A stretch of 64,000 bases of DNA from DASUKM01 sp036278735. Lineage in GTDB: Bacteria > Acidobacteriota > Vicinamibacteria > Vicinamibacterales > 2-12-FULL-66-21. The notes below the pieces were generated by a model. That model did no database searches. It was not told where the DNA came from and saw only the letters and a list, made by a program, of their open reading frames with translations. The translations under genes and the position numbers were made by a program. Every line of letters starts with the position of its first letter. Within the stretch, counting starts at the first letter, position 1. Location of the stretch: NCBI GenBank assembly GCA_036278735.1, contig DASUKM010000001.1:34711-98710 (forward strand). Reading direction: 5' to 3'. This document shows, piece by piece, positions 8,963 to 16,893 of this stretch.

Positions 8963-8969
8963 CAGGCTC

Positions 8970-9656
8970 TTACGCCTGTTCCGGCGGGCGACGCCGGCTT
9001 CGCCGCCCGTGCCCGACGACGGCGCGGAGTTCGGCGTAGACCGTTTCGTACTCCTCCAGCCCCGCGTGCACTTCGGCGTCGGTGACCCACGCATCGGGAT
9101 TGAGACGTTCGGCGCGCTCTTTCAGCCGGGCCCGCGTCGCCTCCTCTTCAGCGGACTCGGAAATTCTCGCGAGTACTTCGGCATACCGTCCGCGGAGGCG
9201 CGAGAGCCCCTCGGGCCCGAGTCGCGCTTCCGCCGGCGCCGGCGGCCGATCGGCCGCCACCTCATCCGGCACGTCGAGCGTCTGCTCGTCGTCCATCCGC
9301 CCGGCGTCGACGGGCGCGTCGGGCTCCCGCGCCGCCTCCTGGGCGGGCGCGGCCGGCTCCTGGCGCCGCGGCGCGGGCACCGCCTGGCTGGCGCGCGGCC
9401 GGGGCGGACGTTCGGGCGCGCGTCGATCGCGGCGCCTGTTCGGCGGCGTGCCGGGCGCCGGCTCAGCGGGCGAAAGCGCCGGCTGCGTCAGCATCCGGGT
9501 CCAGTCGAACCGGATATCCGGATGCCGTTCCTCCAGCATCTTGATCGCGTCTTCGTCGAGGGCGGCCCGTCCGACGCGCACGCCGGGCGGCGTGCGGAAC
9601 CAGTACAGAATCCGGGACTCCGTCCGGCCGCCGTGGCGGCGCGCCGCGTGGACCAC
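8970..9656 (-). CDS. conserved protein of unknown function with disordered Pro/Ala-rich centre
   Basis: The stretch from GTG 9656 has 228 residues. The first 60 residues are ordered (TESRILYWFRTPPGVRVGR, then ALDEDAIKMLEERHPDIRFDW). Residues about 65-140 are Pro/Ala/Arg-rich and probably disordered. The last 80 are helical (RLRGRYAEVLARISES). The bases upstream of the GTG remain open for 17 codons and encode RFSRDRHGYEHTYVV, which looks like part of the fold, but hold no ATG, GTG or TTG; a CTG at 9707 has AGGAAG 8 bases before it. The gene directly follows 9711-10331 in the same direction and is probably co-transcribed. Function unknown. Confidence 0.75.
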   Translation of the reverse strand: MVHAARRHGGRTESRILYWFRTPPGVRVGRAALDEDAIKMLEERHPDIRFDWTRMLTQPALSPAEPAPGTPPNRRRDRRAPERPPRPRASQAVPAPRRQEPAAPAQEAAREPDAPVDAGRMDDEQTLDVPDEVAADRPPAPAEARLGPEGLSRLRGRYAEVLARISESAEEEATRARLKERAERLNPDAWVTDAEVHAGLEEYETVYAELRAVVGHGRRSRRRPPEQA

Positions 9657-9710
9657 GTAGGTGTGCTCGTAGCCGTGACGATCCCGGCTGAACCGCAGGT
9701 GCGGCAGGGC

Positions 9711-10331
9711 TTACTTCCTTTTCTGCGTGCGAGCGCCGCTCGAACTCTGTGCGCGAGCCCCGCTCGCGGGCTTGGGCCGGGCGCCGCGGGACTTCTGCGG
9801 CCGGGCCGCGGGCGCGGTCTTGCGCGGACGTCGGGCCGGCTTCGCCGCGCTGCGCGCGCTCGCCGCGGCGCCCGCACGCGGTTTCCGAACCGGCGCGGCC
9901 TCGGCCGGCGCCCGCTGCGCGAGGGTGAAGCGCGTCTGGTCGCCGATCGTGTGATACGTCCACAGCTCGGTGACGGTCACCTGATTCTCCGCGCACAACC
10001 GCCGCACCATCTCGACCGCGGTCGCCGGCACGTACAAATGGAAGGCCGCCCGCGTCCGCCCGAAGTGCGCCCACTGCGCCATGGCTTCCAGGTGATTGAC
10101 CGACTCCCCCGTTTCCACCTCGACGATCGCTTCGACCCGCGGGTTCCGGTCCGTGGAGGTGAGCACCAGATCCGGGAACATCTGGCCCGCCCCGACCTTG
10201 ATGCCCGCGAGGTGTTCGTCGCCGATGTTGGCCGCCACCTCGTACCGCCGCTTGAGCCGTGCCGTGAGAAGGCGGATGATCCGATCGTGCTCGAGCTGTT
10301 CGCGAACCGGGCGGACCAGGATTGGGCTCAC
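9711..10331 (-). CDS. conserved protein of unknown function, possible PD-(D/E)xK-like fold, basic tail
   Basis: A 206-residue protein. GTG 10331 is chosen because GGAGG lies 4 bases upstream. Residues 1-125 form a globular domain in which PDLVL followed by EAIVEVETGES resembles the Asp and Glu-x-Glu/Lys core of PD-(D/E)xK nuclease-like folds; the catalytic lysine is not clear, so this is tentative. The last 65 residues are Ala/Arg/Lys/Pro repeats typical of a nucleic-acid-binding disordered tail. It stands upstream of 8970-9656 and is divergent from the receiver gene at 10471. Confidence 0.7.
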   Translation of the reverse strand: MSPILVRPVREQLEHDRIIRLLTARLKRRYEVAANIGDEHLAGIKVGAGQMFPDLVLTSTDRNPRVEAIVEVETGESVNHLEAMAQWAHFGRTRAAFHLYVPATAVEMVRRLCAENQVTVTELWTYHTIGDQTRFTLAQRAPAEAAPVRKPRAGAAASARSAAKPARRPRKTAPAARPQKSRGARPKPASGARAQSSSGARTQKRK

Positions 10332-10435
10332 GGGGCCTCCATGCGGGATCGACGGACGGGCTGAAAGAACCGTCAATGTTATCTGATTTCGGGAGGGTCT
10401 GTATAGATCCACCCTCGCCGCCCCAGCCCCCCGGC

Positions 10436-10464
10436 TTGACGCGGATCTCGTTTAACTCCAGAAT
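10436..10464 (+). promoter_or_regulatory. -35/-10 promoter of the receiver-hemE operon
   Basis: TTGACG at 10436-10441 is separated by 17 bases from CAGAAT at 10459-10464. The -10 ends 6 bases before the GTG at 10471, so the transcript would be leaderless. Confidence 0.5.
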
Positions 10465-10470
10465 GATGCG

Positions 10471-10878
10471 GTGATCGCGCCAACCGGGAGAGATCTCGCC
10501 GGGTCTACCACCCGAACGATTCTCATCGTCGACGACGACCGATCGGTCGTCGATACGTTCGCGCGAATGCTCAAGCTCGAGGGCTTCAACGTCGAGACCG
10601 CGCTCTCGGCCGAGGCGGGGCTCGAGCTGGCCGACAGCACGCAGCCGCACGCGATCATTCTCGACATGCGGATGCCGATTACGAGCGGGCTCCAGTTCCT
10701 CCGGATGATCCGCACGAAGCCGCATCTCGTCGATATCCCTGTCGCCATCGTGACCGGCGACTACTTCCTGCCGGAGCCGCTCAAGAAGGAACTCGAATCG
10801 CTTGGGGCGTCGGTGCGCTTCAAGCCGATGTGGCTCGAAGACCTCGTCGCGCTCGCCCGCACCCTGGTCGCCGTGTGA
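10471..10878 (+). CDS. response regulator receiver-only protein
   Basis: A 135-residue CheY-like protein. It has the acidic triad DDD at 21-23, the phosphoacceptor Asp65 in IILDMRMP, Thr in AIVTGD and a conserved Lys in RFKPM. No output domain follows, so it would act by protein contact in a phosphorelay. Its stop codon overlaps the start of hemE by GTGA, so both are probably translated together. A link between this receiver and haem synthesis is not known to me and may be fortuitous packing. No histidine kinase is adjacent. Confidence 0.85.
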   Translation: MIAPTGRDLAGSTTRTILIVDDDRSVVDTFARMLKLEGFNVETALSAEAGLELADSTQPHAIILDMRMPITSGLQFLRMIRTKPHLVDIPVAIVTGDYFLPEPLKKELESLGASVRFKPMWLEDLVALARTLVAV

Positions 10879-11903
10879 ACGATCGGTTCCTGCGCGCCTG
10901 CCGGCGGGAGCCGGTGGATGCCACCCCCGTGTGGTTCATGCGACAGGCGGGTCGCTACATGGACGATTACCGCGCGCTGCGGCGGCGGTACTCGCTCCTC
11001 GAGATCTGCCGCAGTCCGGAACTGGCGCTCGCCGTCACCCTGCAACCGCTCGACGTCATCGAGGTGGACGCGGCCATCCTCTTTTCCGACCTCCTGCTCC
11101 CCTTCACGCCGATGGGGCTCGAGTTCGATTTCATCAAAGGGGAAGGACCCGCCGTCGCGCAGCCGATTCGTCATGCAGACGACGTCGCGCGGCTGCGGCC
11201 GTTCGAACCGCGGGAGGCGCTGGGGCACGTCCTGACGACGATCCGGCTGCTGCGGCAGGAACTGCGCAACCGGGTGCCGCTCATCGGCTTCGGCGGCGCG
11301 CCGTTCACGCTCGCCGCGTACGCGATCGAAGGCGGACCCTCCACCACGTACGCGCGGACGAAAACATTCATGTACGCGCAGCCCGGCGCGTGGCACGCGC
11401 TCTGCGAGCGGTTCGCCCGGATGATGGCGGCCTATCTGCGCGCGCAGATCGACGCCGGCGTGCAGGCCGTGCAGGTCTTCGATTCGTGGGCCGGCCAGTT
11501 GTCGCGCGACGACTATCGCGAGTTCGCGATGCCGCACACGCGGTTCATCTTCGACGCGCTGGCCGGCACCGTGCCGCTGATCCACTTCGGCGTCGGCACC
11601 ACCGCCATTCTGCCGGACCTCGCCGAGGCGGGCGGCGATGTGGTGGGCGTCGACTGGCGTCTGCCCCTCGACAAGGCGTGGCAGCTCATCGGCGCCGAGC
11701 GCGGCCTGCAGGGCAATCTGGATCCCACGCGGCTGCTCGGTCCGCGCGATGGCATGCTGGCCGCCGCCGATGCCGTGCTGGCTCGAGCCGCCGGCCGCCG
11801 CGGCCACATCTTCAACCTGGGCCACGGGGTGCTGCCGGCCACGCCGCTCGAACACGTGCAAGCCCTCGCTCACCACGTCCACGAACGAACCAGAAGTCAG
11901 TAA
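10875..11903 (+). CDS. hemE: uroporphyrinogen decarboxylase
   Basis: A 342-residue enzyme that removes four carboxyl groups from uroporphyrinogen III to give coproporphyrinogen III, in the cytoplasm. The N-terminal signature PVWFMRQAGRYMDDYR with the substrate-binding Arg pair is intact, as are the IGFGGAPFTLAAY motif and the FNLGHGVLP motif near the C-terminus. The length matches the family. GTG 10875 overlaps the stop codon of the receiver gene. A 120-base low-complexity repeat separates it from the oxidase at 12024, the next enzyme of the pathway. Confidence 0.95.
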   Translation: MNDRFLRACRREPVDATPVWFMRQAGRYMDDYRALRRRYSLLEICRSPELALAVTLQPLDVIEVDAAILFSDLLLPFTPMGLEFDFIKGEGPAVAQPIRHADDVARLRPFEPREALGHVLTTIRLLRQELRNRVPLIGFGGAPFTLAAYAIEGGPSTTYARTKTFMYAQPGAWHALCERFARMMAAYLRAQIDAGVQAVQVFDSWAGQLSRDDYREFAMPHTRFIFDALAGTVPLIHFGVGTTAILPDLAEAGGDVVGVDWRLPLDKAWQLIGAERGLQGNLDPTRLLGPRDGMLAAADAVLARAAGRRGHIFNLGHGVLPATPLEHVQALAHHVHERTRSQ

Positions 11904-11904
11904 T

Positions 11905-12027
11905 CAGTTTCCAGTTTCCAGCGGCCAGCTTCCAGCTGATTGCCGATTGCCGATTCCCGATTGCTGATTGCCGATTGCCGATTGCTGATTTCTGATTGCC
12001 GATTGCCGATTGCTGATTTCTGATTGT
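11905..12027. repeat. TTTCCAG / GATTGCC heptamer repeat tract
   Basis: The first 30 bases are TTTCCAG and CTTCCAG copies; the rest is about a dozen imperfect copies of GATTGCC, GATTGCT and GATTTCT. The tract runs directly into the TTG start codon of the oxidase at 12024. The CCAGCTTCCAGCT part recurs in reverse complement at 40323-40349. Confidence 0.85.
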
Positions 12028-13388
12028 CTGACGTCCTCGTGATCGGCGGCGGAATCTCCGGCCTCACGGCCGCCTGGGCGCTCATGCGCGCGGGGGTGGA
12101 CGTGCGGGTGCTGGAAGCATCGCCGCGTGCGGGGGGCTTGATCCAGACGGCGAGCGTGGACGGGTTCACGATCGAAGACGGGCCCGACGCTCTTCTCGCG
12201 CAGAAGCCCGCCGGCATCGAATTGTGCGAGCAACTCGGTCTCGGCGACCAAGTGATCGAGATGCAGGCGCGCGGCGCGTTCGTGCTCCGCGACGGTCGCC
12301 TGTTTCCCCTGCCCTCGCCGTCGGTCCTCGGACTGCCGCAGACGTGGCGCGCGCTGGCCCGCTACGACTTGCTGCCGTGGCGGGCGCGCCTGCGGCTGGC
12401 GATGGAGCCGGTCATTCCTCGTCGTCGCGCTCGGGACGACGAGTCGGTGGCCGCGTTTTTCCGTCGCCGCTTCGGCGCCGCCGCCGTGGATCTGATCGCG
12501 CAACCGCTGCTCGGCGGGATCCATGCCGGCGACATCGAGCGGCTGTCGATCGCGTCGCTGTTTCCGCGGCTGGTGGAGGCCGAGCGCACCCACGGCCGCG
12601 TCTGGGGAGCGTTTCGCCACGCGCGTTCGCCATCCGGCGCCGCGCCGTTTCGTTCGCTGCGCGGCGGCATGGGCTCGTTGATTGCCGCGCTCGAGGATCG
12701 GCTGCGCGATCGGATCCGGTACGGGTGCGCCGCGGCGCGCCTCGAACGGCGCGGCGTCTGGCACGTCGAGGCGAGCGACGGCGAGACGGTGGACGCGCGG
12801 GCGGTCATCGTTGCGGCCCCCGCCTCCGCGGCGGCCGCGCTGTTTCGGCAGGTCGACCCGATCGTCTCCGCCGCGTGCGCCGAGGTGCCCTACGTCTCGA
12901 CGGCAGCCGTCTCGCTCGCGATTGCGCGAGCGTCGGTCGCCCACCCGCTGGCCGGCAGCGGCTTCGTCGTCGCCCGGCGTCACAGCACGGCGCGCATTAC
13001 GGCCTGCACGTGGGCATCGTCGAAATGGGAAGCGCGCGCGCCCGAGGGTTTCGTGTTGCTGCGCGCGTTCATCGGCGGCCATCACGATCCGGAGGCCGTC
13101 GACCTGGACGACGGCGAGCTGACGGCGATCGCGTGGCGCGATCTGCGCGGCGTACTCGGGTTGACCGGCGCGCCGGTGCTCGCGCGCGTGACGCGCTGGC
13201 GCCACGCCGGCCCTCAGCACGTTGTCGGTCACCTGGCGCGCGTGCAGGAGATCGAGCGCCGGCTCGTGGCGCATCCCGGCCTGTTCGTCACCGGCAGCGG
13301 CTTTCGCGCGATCGGGATTCCCGACTGCATCGCGGATGCGCGCACCGCCGCCACGGCGGCTGCTCGATGGATGATGGATGACGGATGA
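12024..13388 (+). CDS. hemY: protoporphyrinogen/coproporphyrinogen III oxidase (HemY/CgoX type)
   Basis: A 454-residue FAD-dependent oxidase that converts the porphyrinogen to the porphyrin using oxygen. The dinucleotide-binding motif VIGGGISGLTAAW is at residues 5-17, then VLEASPRAGGLI and the family motif GFTIEDGPDALL. The C-terminal FAD-contact region is ALFVTGSGFRAIGIPD-like (LFVTGSGFRAIGIPDC). Start and end are unusual: the only start that keeps the beta strand is a TTG made by the upstream GATTG repeat, and the last residues (RWMMDDG) are encoded by the downstream GATGGAT repeat. It follows hemE and may belong to the same operon. Whether the substrate is proto- or coproporphyrinogen cannot be read directly. 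Confidence 0.9.
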   Translation: MSDVLVIGGGISGLTAAWALMRAGVDVRVLEASPRAGGLIQTASVDGFTIEDGPDALLAQKPAGIELCEQLGLGDQVIEMQARGAFVLRDGRLFPLPSPSVLGLPQTWRALARYDLLPWRARLRLAMEPVIPRRRARDDESVAAFFRRRFGAAAVDLIAQPLLGGIHAGDIERLSIASLFPRLVEAERTHGRVWGAFRHARSPSGAAPFRSLRGGMGSLIAALEDRLRDRIRYGCAAARLERRGVWHVEASDGETVDARAVIVAAPASAAAALFRQVDPIVSAACAEVPYVSTAAVSLAIARASVAHPLAGSGFVVARRHSTARITACTWASSKWEARAPEGFVLLRAFIGGHHDPEAVDLDDGELTAIAWRDLRGVLGLTGAPVLARVTRWRHAGPQHVVGHLARVQEIERRLVAHPGLFVTGSGFRAIGIPDCIADARTAATAAARWMMDDG

Positions 13389-13440
13389 TGGATGATGGAT
13401 GGATGACCCGCCCTCCGCCTTCCGCCCTCCGTCATCCAAC
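13365..13440. repeat. GATGGATGATGG and CCGCCCTCCGCC repeat tract
   Basis: About eight GATGGAT/GATGATG units are followed by four CCGCCYTCC units. The tract covers the last codons of the oxidase and ends just before the promoter of the methyltransferase gene. Confidence 0.75.
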
Positions 13441-13444
13441 CTGA

Positions 13445-13450
13445 TAAGAT
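13445..13450 (+). promoter_or_regulatory. -10 box of a predicted leaderless transcript
   Basis: TAAGAT, preceded by TGA to give an extended-type TGATAAGAT, ends 6 bases before the ATG at 13457. No Shine-Dalgarno is present. Confidence 0.5.
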
Positions 13451-13456
13451 TCGGCG

Positions 13457-14083
13457 ATGCGACGACTGCTCGTGCCCCTCACCGTCTCCGTGCTCCTGGC
13501 CACCGGGCTCCAGGCGCGGCAGGCGCCGCCGGCGAAGCCGGACCTGACGAAGATTCTTTCGGAGATCAAGGCGAAGGACACGGGCCAGCTCGCCGTCTCC
13601 GAAGAAGACGGGCGCTTCCTGCGGCTGCTCGTCGCGGCGACGCACCGCAAGCGGGTGCTCGAGATTGGCGGCGCGAGTGGCTACAGCGCGATCTGGATGG
13701 CCCAGGGACTACGCGACACCGGCGGGCACCTGGTCACGATTGAATACGACCCCGTGCGTGCGAAGGAGCTGGCGGCCAACATCCAGCGCGCGGGCATGTC
13801 CGATATCGTGCAGCCGATTGCCGGCGACGCGTTCAAGCAGATCCCGAAGCTGTCGGGCACGTTCGATTTCGTCTTCCTCGACGCGTGGAAGCGCGACTAC
13901 GAACGGTTCTTCAGCCTCGTCTATCCGCGGCTGGACAAGGGCGGTCTGTTCGTGGCCCACAACGTGGTGAACAAGCGCAGCGAGATGGGAAACTTTCTCG
14001 ACGACATCGAACATCGCCCCTCGCTCTGGACGACGATTGTGTCGCCGTCCGGCGAAGGAATGTCGCTGTCGTACAAGAGGTGA
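13457..14083 (+). CDS. class I SAM-dependent O-methyltransferase with an N-terminal signal peptide
   Basis: A 208-residue protein. Residues 29-208 are a catechol/caffeoyl-CoA-type O-methyltransferase fold: motif I is VLEIGGASGYSAIWMA, motif II ends LVTIEYDP, and FDFVFLDAWKRDYERFF supplies the metal/SAM-binding aspartate. The first 21 residues (MRRLLVPLTVSVLLATGLQA) look like a cleavable signal peptide, which is odd because SAM is cytoplasmic. A leaderless promoter fits this start, so the signal is probably translated. Substrate unknown. It lies alone between the haem genes and a convergent small gene. Confidence 0.82.
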   Translation: MRRLLVPLTVSVLLATGLQARQAPPAKPDLTKILSEIKAKDTGQLAVSEEDGRFLRLLVAATHRKRVLEIGGASGYSAIWMAQGLRDTGGHLVTIEYDPVRAKELAANIQRAGMSDIVQPIAGDAFKQIPKLSGTFDFVFLDAWKRDYERFFSLVYPRLDKGGLFVAHNVVNKRSEMGNFLDDIEHRPSLWTTIVSPSGEGMSLSYKR

Positions 14084-14122
14084 CGTGCACCCGCCGGGGC
14101 CGGCGGGCGGCGTAGAACCGGG

Positions 14123-14368
14123 TTATTCTTCGACCGCGGCGGCCGCCACGGCCTTCTTCGGCGCCCGCTTCTTGCGCGGCTTGCCGGGAACCCGGAGCCC
14201 CGCGGGCACCGGTTCGTCGCTGTGTTCGAGCTTCGACATGCTCGTCAGAAACTTCTTCACGCCGTGCTCGTCGAACTGGACGCGCGTGTAGGCGTCTTCC
14301 ACGGCGACCACGGATCCCAGGCCGTAGGTTGGTTCGACGACCCGTGATCCGACCTCAAAGCGCTTCAT
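14123..14368 (-). CDS. small SH3-like/CarD-like beta-barrel protein, basic tail
   Basis: An 81-residue protein. ATG 14368 has AAGGAG 8 bases upstream. The first 50 residues (FEVGSRVVEPTYGLGSVVAVED, then a KFLTSMSKLE strand) resemble the small SH3-like barrel of CarD/DUF3553-type proteins, in which a GxVV..YG.G pattern marks the first two strands. The last 30 residues are Pro/Lys/Ala-rich (KPRKKRAPKKAVAAAA) and probably bind nucleic acid. Role unknown; a transcription or RNA-associated role is an inference from the fold and tail. Confidence 0.7.
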   Translation of the reverse strand: MKRFEVGSRVVEPTYGLGSVVAVEDAYTRVQFDEHGVKKFLTSMSKLEHSDEPVPAGLRVPGKPRKKRAPKKAVAAAAVEE

Positions 14369-14483
14369 CGACCGCTCCTTTACACGTGCGGACGGGTCTC
14401 GCCTCATACGGACGAGCCGAACGCCGCAACTTCTAGAATATCAGTGTTTTACCGTTCGCGTCAAACGCGCGGTACACTTCAGC

Positions 14484-15392
14484 ATGCGTCCAGTCCATAT
14501 CATTGGCGTCTCGCTCGATCTCGGCGGCAATCGGCGCGGGGTCGACATGGGTCCCTCCGCCTTCCGCATCGCCGGTCTCGGCGAGCGTCTCGCGGCGCTG
14601 GGGATCACCGTCGTCGACACCGGCGACCTGGTCGCCCCCATCCCCGAAACGAAATCGTTCGGCGATCCAAGCCGGAAGTACATCCGCGAGATCGCGCGCG
14701 TGTGCGAGAAGCTGTACAAGACGTCGCTGGGCGTGCTCGAAAAGGGGGGGCTGCCGCTCGTGCTTGGAGGCGATCACTCCCTCGCGGCCGGGTCGGTGGC
14801 GGCGACGGCCGACTTCGTCCGCCGCGAGCAGCAGCCGCTCGGCCTCCTCTGGGTCGATGCGCACGGCGACATGAACACGCCCGCCAGCACCACGAGCGGC
14901 AACGTGCACGGCATGCCGCTGGCCGCGCTGCTCGGGCCCGAGCCATCGGAGCTGTCGCGCATCGGCGGGTTCTCCCCGAAGGTGATGCCCGACCACACCG
15001 TGCTGATTGGGATTCGCAACCTCGACGATCGGGAGAAGGAGCGCATGCGCGAATCCGGCGTGCGCGTGTTCACGATGAAGGACATCGACCGCTCCGGCAT
15101 CGCGGCGATCGTCGAGCAGGCGCTCGCGATCGCGGGCACCGGGACGGCCGGCGTCCACGTGTCGTTCGACCTCGACGTCTGCGACCCGACGATCGCGCCG
15201 GGCGTCGGCACCCCCGTCAAAGGGGGGCTCGATTACCGCGAGGCGCACATGGTCATGGAAATGATCGCGGACTCGGGGCTGCTGCGGGCGCTCGATCTGG
15301 TGGAGGTGAATCCGGTCCTCGACGACCGCAACATCACCGCCGTGCTCGGGGCGGAGCTGGCCTCGTCGGCCCTCGGCCAGAAGATTATCTGA
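14484..15392 (+). CDS. arginase
   Basis: A 302-residue ureohydrolase that would split arginine into ornithine and urea in the cytoplasm. Manganese ligands are all in place: GGDHS (His98), DAHGD (Asp125, His127, Asp129) and SFDLDVCDP. GVDMGPSAFRIAGL near the N-terminus is characteristic of arginases rather than agmatinases or formimidoylglutamases. The length fits. A TACACT box ends 5 bases before the ATG. It overlaps the convergent receiver gene by 8 bases. No other arginine-catabolic gene is nearby. Confidence 0.92.
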   Translation: MRPVHIIGVSLDLGGNRRGVDMGPSAFRIAGLGERLAALGITVVDTGDLVAPIPETKSFGDPSRKYIREIARVCEKLYKTSLGVLEKGGLPLVLGGDHSLAAGSVAATADFVRREQQPLGLLWVDAHGDMNTPASTTSGNVHGMPLAALLGPEPSELSRIGGFSPKVMPDHTVLIGIRNLDDREKERMRESGVRVFTMKDIDRSGIAAIVEQALAIAGTGTAGVHVSFDLDVCDPTIAPGVGTPVKGGLDYREAHMVMEMIADSGLLRALDLVEVNPVLDDRNITAVLGAELASSALGQKII

Positions 15393-15765
15393 CGGCGCGG
15401 CTCGCGCGGGGGACGGCGTCGACCATGCGGCGCAGCGTTTCGGCCAGCATCACGAGCGAGAACGGCTTCAGGATCAACCGCGTGTTCGCTCTCAGCCGCT
15501 CGAGGCCGCCGGATTCGTCGGGCACGGCCGAGAAGATGATCACGGGGGTCGGCGGCGGAATGGACAGGACGACGTCGCGGCCGCTGCCGCCGGGCAGCCG
15601 GAGATCGACGACGGCCGCATCGGGCCGGCGCTCGGCGATGGCGTCAAGCGCCTTGTCGGCCGCATCGACGCCGCGCACGTCGAACCCGTGAATCGTAAGG
15701 AACTTCTCGAGCGGCCCACGCACCGCCGGTTCATCCTCGACGACGAGCACGAAGGGTCGAATCAT
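15385..15765 (-). CDS. response regulator receiver-only protein
   Basis: A 126-residue CheY-like protein. ATG 15765 has GAGGGAG 3 bases upstream. It has the acidic pair ED, the phosphoacceptor Asp in AVVDLRLPGGSG, Ser in IIFSAV and Lys in ILKPFS. There is no output domain. Its 3' end overlaps the end of the arginase gene by 8 bases tail to tail. No kinase is adjacent; the hybrid kinase at 21626 is the nearest. Confidence 0.85.
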   Translation of the reverse strand: MIRPFVLVVEDEPAVRGPLEKFLTIHGFDVRGVDAADKALDAIAERRPDAAVVDLRLPGGSGRDVVLSIPPPTPVIIFSAVPDESGGLERLRANTRLILKPFSLVMLAETLRRMVDAVPRASRAVR

Positions 15766-15812
15766 GGCTCCCTCGACCGGCATATCGGCCGGTCGGGGAA
15801 ATTTCTACACGG

Positions 15813-16067
15813 TTACCGCTTCTTGCGGCTCGTCTTCCGGCCGGAGGTCTTGCGGCCGCTCGTCTTCGAGCCGCTGCTCTTGCGGCTGCTGCTCTTCCGA
15901 CCGCCGCGCGACTTCTTCGTTTCGCCGGCCTCGCTCCGCTGCTTGTTGACGGTCGCGGCGGCGATCCGTTCGGCCGCCTTCGTGCTCCGTCCTTCGCCCT
16001 TTTCGCTCTCCTTGATGTGTTCGTACTGACGCTTGCGTTTCGGACTCTTCACTCCGCGAGGTGGCAT
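15813..16067 (-). CDS. small basic protein, plasmid-stabilisation-like
   Basis: An 84-residue protein rich in Lys, Arg and Ser. The N-terminal half (KRKRQYEHIKESEKGEGRS and AAERIAAATVNKQRSEAGE) matches a widespread small family often annotated as plasmid stabilisation protein, whose true role is unknown. The C-terminal half is a repeat of SSGRKTS/SRKSSG units that probably binds DNA or RNA. AGGAG lies 8 bases before the ATG. It lies just upstream of the tRNA-Lys gene on the opposite strand. Confidence 0.7.
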   Translation of the reverse strand: MPPRGVKSPKRKRQYEHIKESEKGEGRSTKAAERIAAATVNKQRSEAGETKKSRGGRKSSSRKSSGSKTSGRKTSGRKTSRKKR

Positions 16068-16165
16068 GGCGATCGCTCCTGGTGGACCGCGACGCCCGGT
16101 TGCGCGCGGCCGACGCGCGGAGGGAGAGCAAGAACCGTGCTCGTGCTACGATCGACGGGCCGCGA

Positions 16166-16237
16166 GACCCGGTAGCTCAGTGGTAGAGCATGTGACTTTT
16201 AATCACAGGGTCGTGGGTTCGATCCCCACCCGGGTCA
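16166..16237 (+). tRNA. tRNA-Lys (anticodon UUU)
   Basis: The cloverleaf is complete: acceptor GACCCGG/CCGGGTC, D stem GCTC/GAGC, anticodon stem TGTGA/TCACA with loop CTTTTAA, and T stem GTGGG/CCCAC with TTCGATC. The 3' CCA is not encoded. A TACGAT box lies at 16147-16152, 13 bases upstream. Confidence 0.95.
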
Positions 16238-16291
16238 CTTCCTGCACGCGTCCTGCCGCGTGTTGGTACCCTCCCGCGTGAACCGTGTGGG

Positions 16292-16750
16292 TCAGCCCTT
16301 TACGGGCCGACTGCCCTTGATGGCTCCCGCTTCGACCAGCGTGTGCTCGGTCCGATACAATCCCCCGACGATCGCGCCGTAGACGAAGTGCAGGAAAAAG
16401 AGCAAGGCGATCCCCTCGCCGCTCAGCGTGTCCCAGAACTTGCCCGGCCCCCCCGCGATATTGGACCAGACGAAGCCGGCGAGCACCGAGTGGATGGCGC
16501 CAAAGAGCAGCCCGGCCCCGACGCCCGCCTGATTGAGGATGAATTCGAACCCGAAGGCATAGATCTGGGCGAGCAGGCCGCCGATGATCAGATAAGCGAT
16601 CCAGCCGGCCAGCCAGCTGTGCGCGCCGAACACGGCGGCCAGCGGCGTCTCGAGCTCGAGGTGCGTCCCCGTGGCGCGCAGCAGCATCATCAACAGAGTC
16701 ATCACCAGCGCGCCGACCACGCCCGCGGCAAACGCACGTCCGACGTTCAT
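16292..16750 (-). CDS. small multi-span membrane protein of unknown function
   Basis: A 152-residue protein with about four hydrophobic helices (starts VGRAFAAGVVGALVMTLLM). It ends in a family-like helix HFVYGAIVGGLYR. AGGAGG lies 7 bases before the ATG. The arrangement of glycine-rich helices and the closing YGAIVGGLY motif match the protein at 17963-18436 (YGAILGALY), so the two look like distant paralogues on either side of lgt. Function unknown. Confidence 0.75.
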   Translation of the reverse strand: MNVGRAFAAGVVGALVMTLLMMLLRATGTHLELETPLAAVFGAHSWLAGWIAYLIIGGLLAQIYAFGFEFILNQAGVGAGLLFGAIHSVLAGFVWSNIAGGPGKFWDTLSGEGIALLFFLHFVYGAIVGGLYRTEHTLVEAGAIKGSRPVKG

Positions 16751-16893
16751 CGATACACCTCCTGTCGTGTTCCGTATCCTCGTGGGGTCTTCCCCGCGTC
16801 CTCTTCAGCATAGACCAGCAGCTCGAGCGAGGACGAACTTCTTCCCGACCGCACACGCGACAGTTCTTGCAGTACAGCTGGATGGGGGTATCC

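Noticed and set aside
11905..12027. Repeat tract examined as a possible CRISPR array
   Set aside because: Repeats are 7 bases, directly tandem and degenerate, with no unique spacers and no cas genes nearby.
14484..15392. Arginase considered as a formimidoylglutamase (hutG) belonging to the hut pathway
   Set aside because: The GVDMGPSAFR N-terminus fits arginase, and the gene is 37 kb from hutH.
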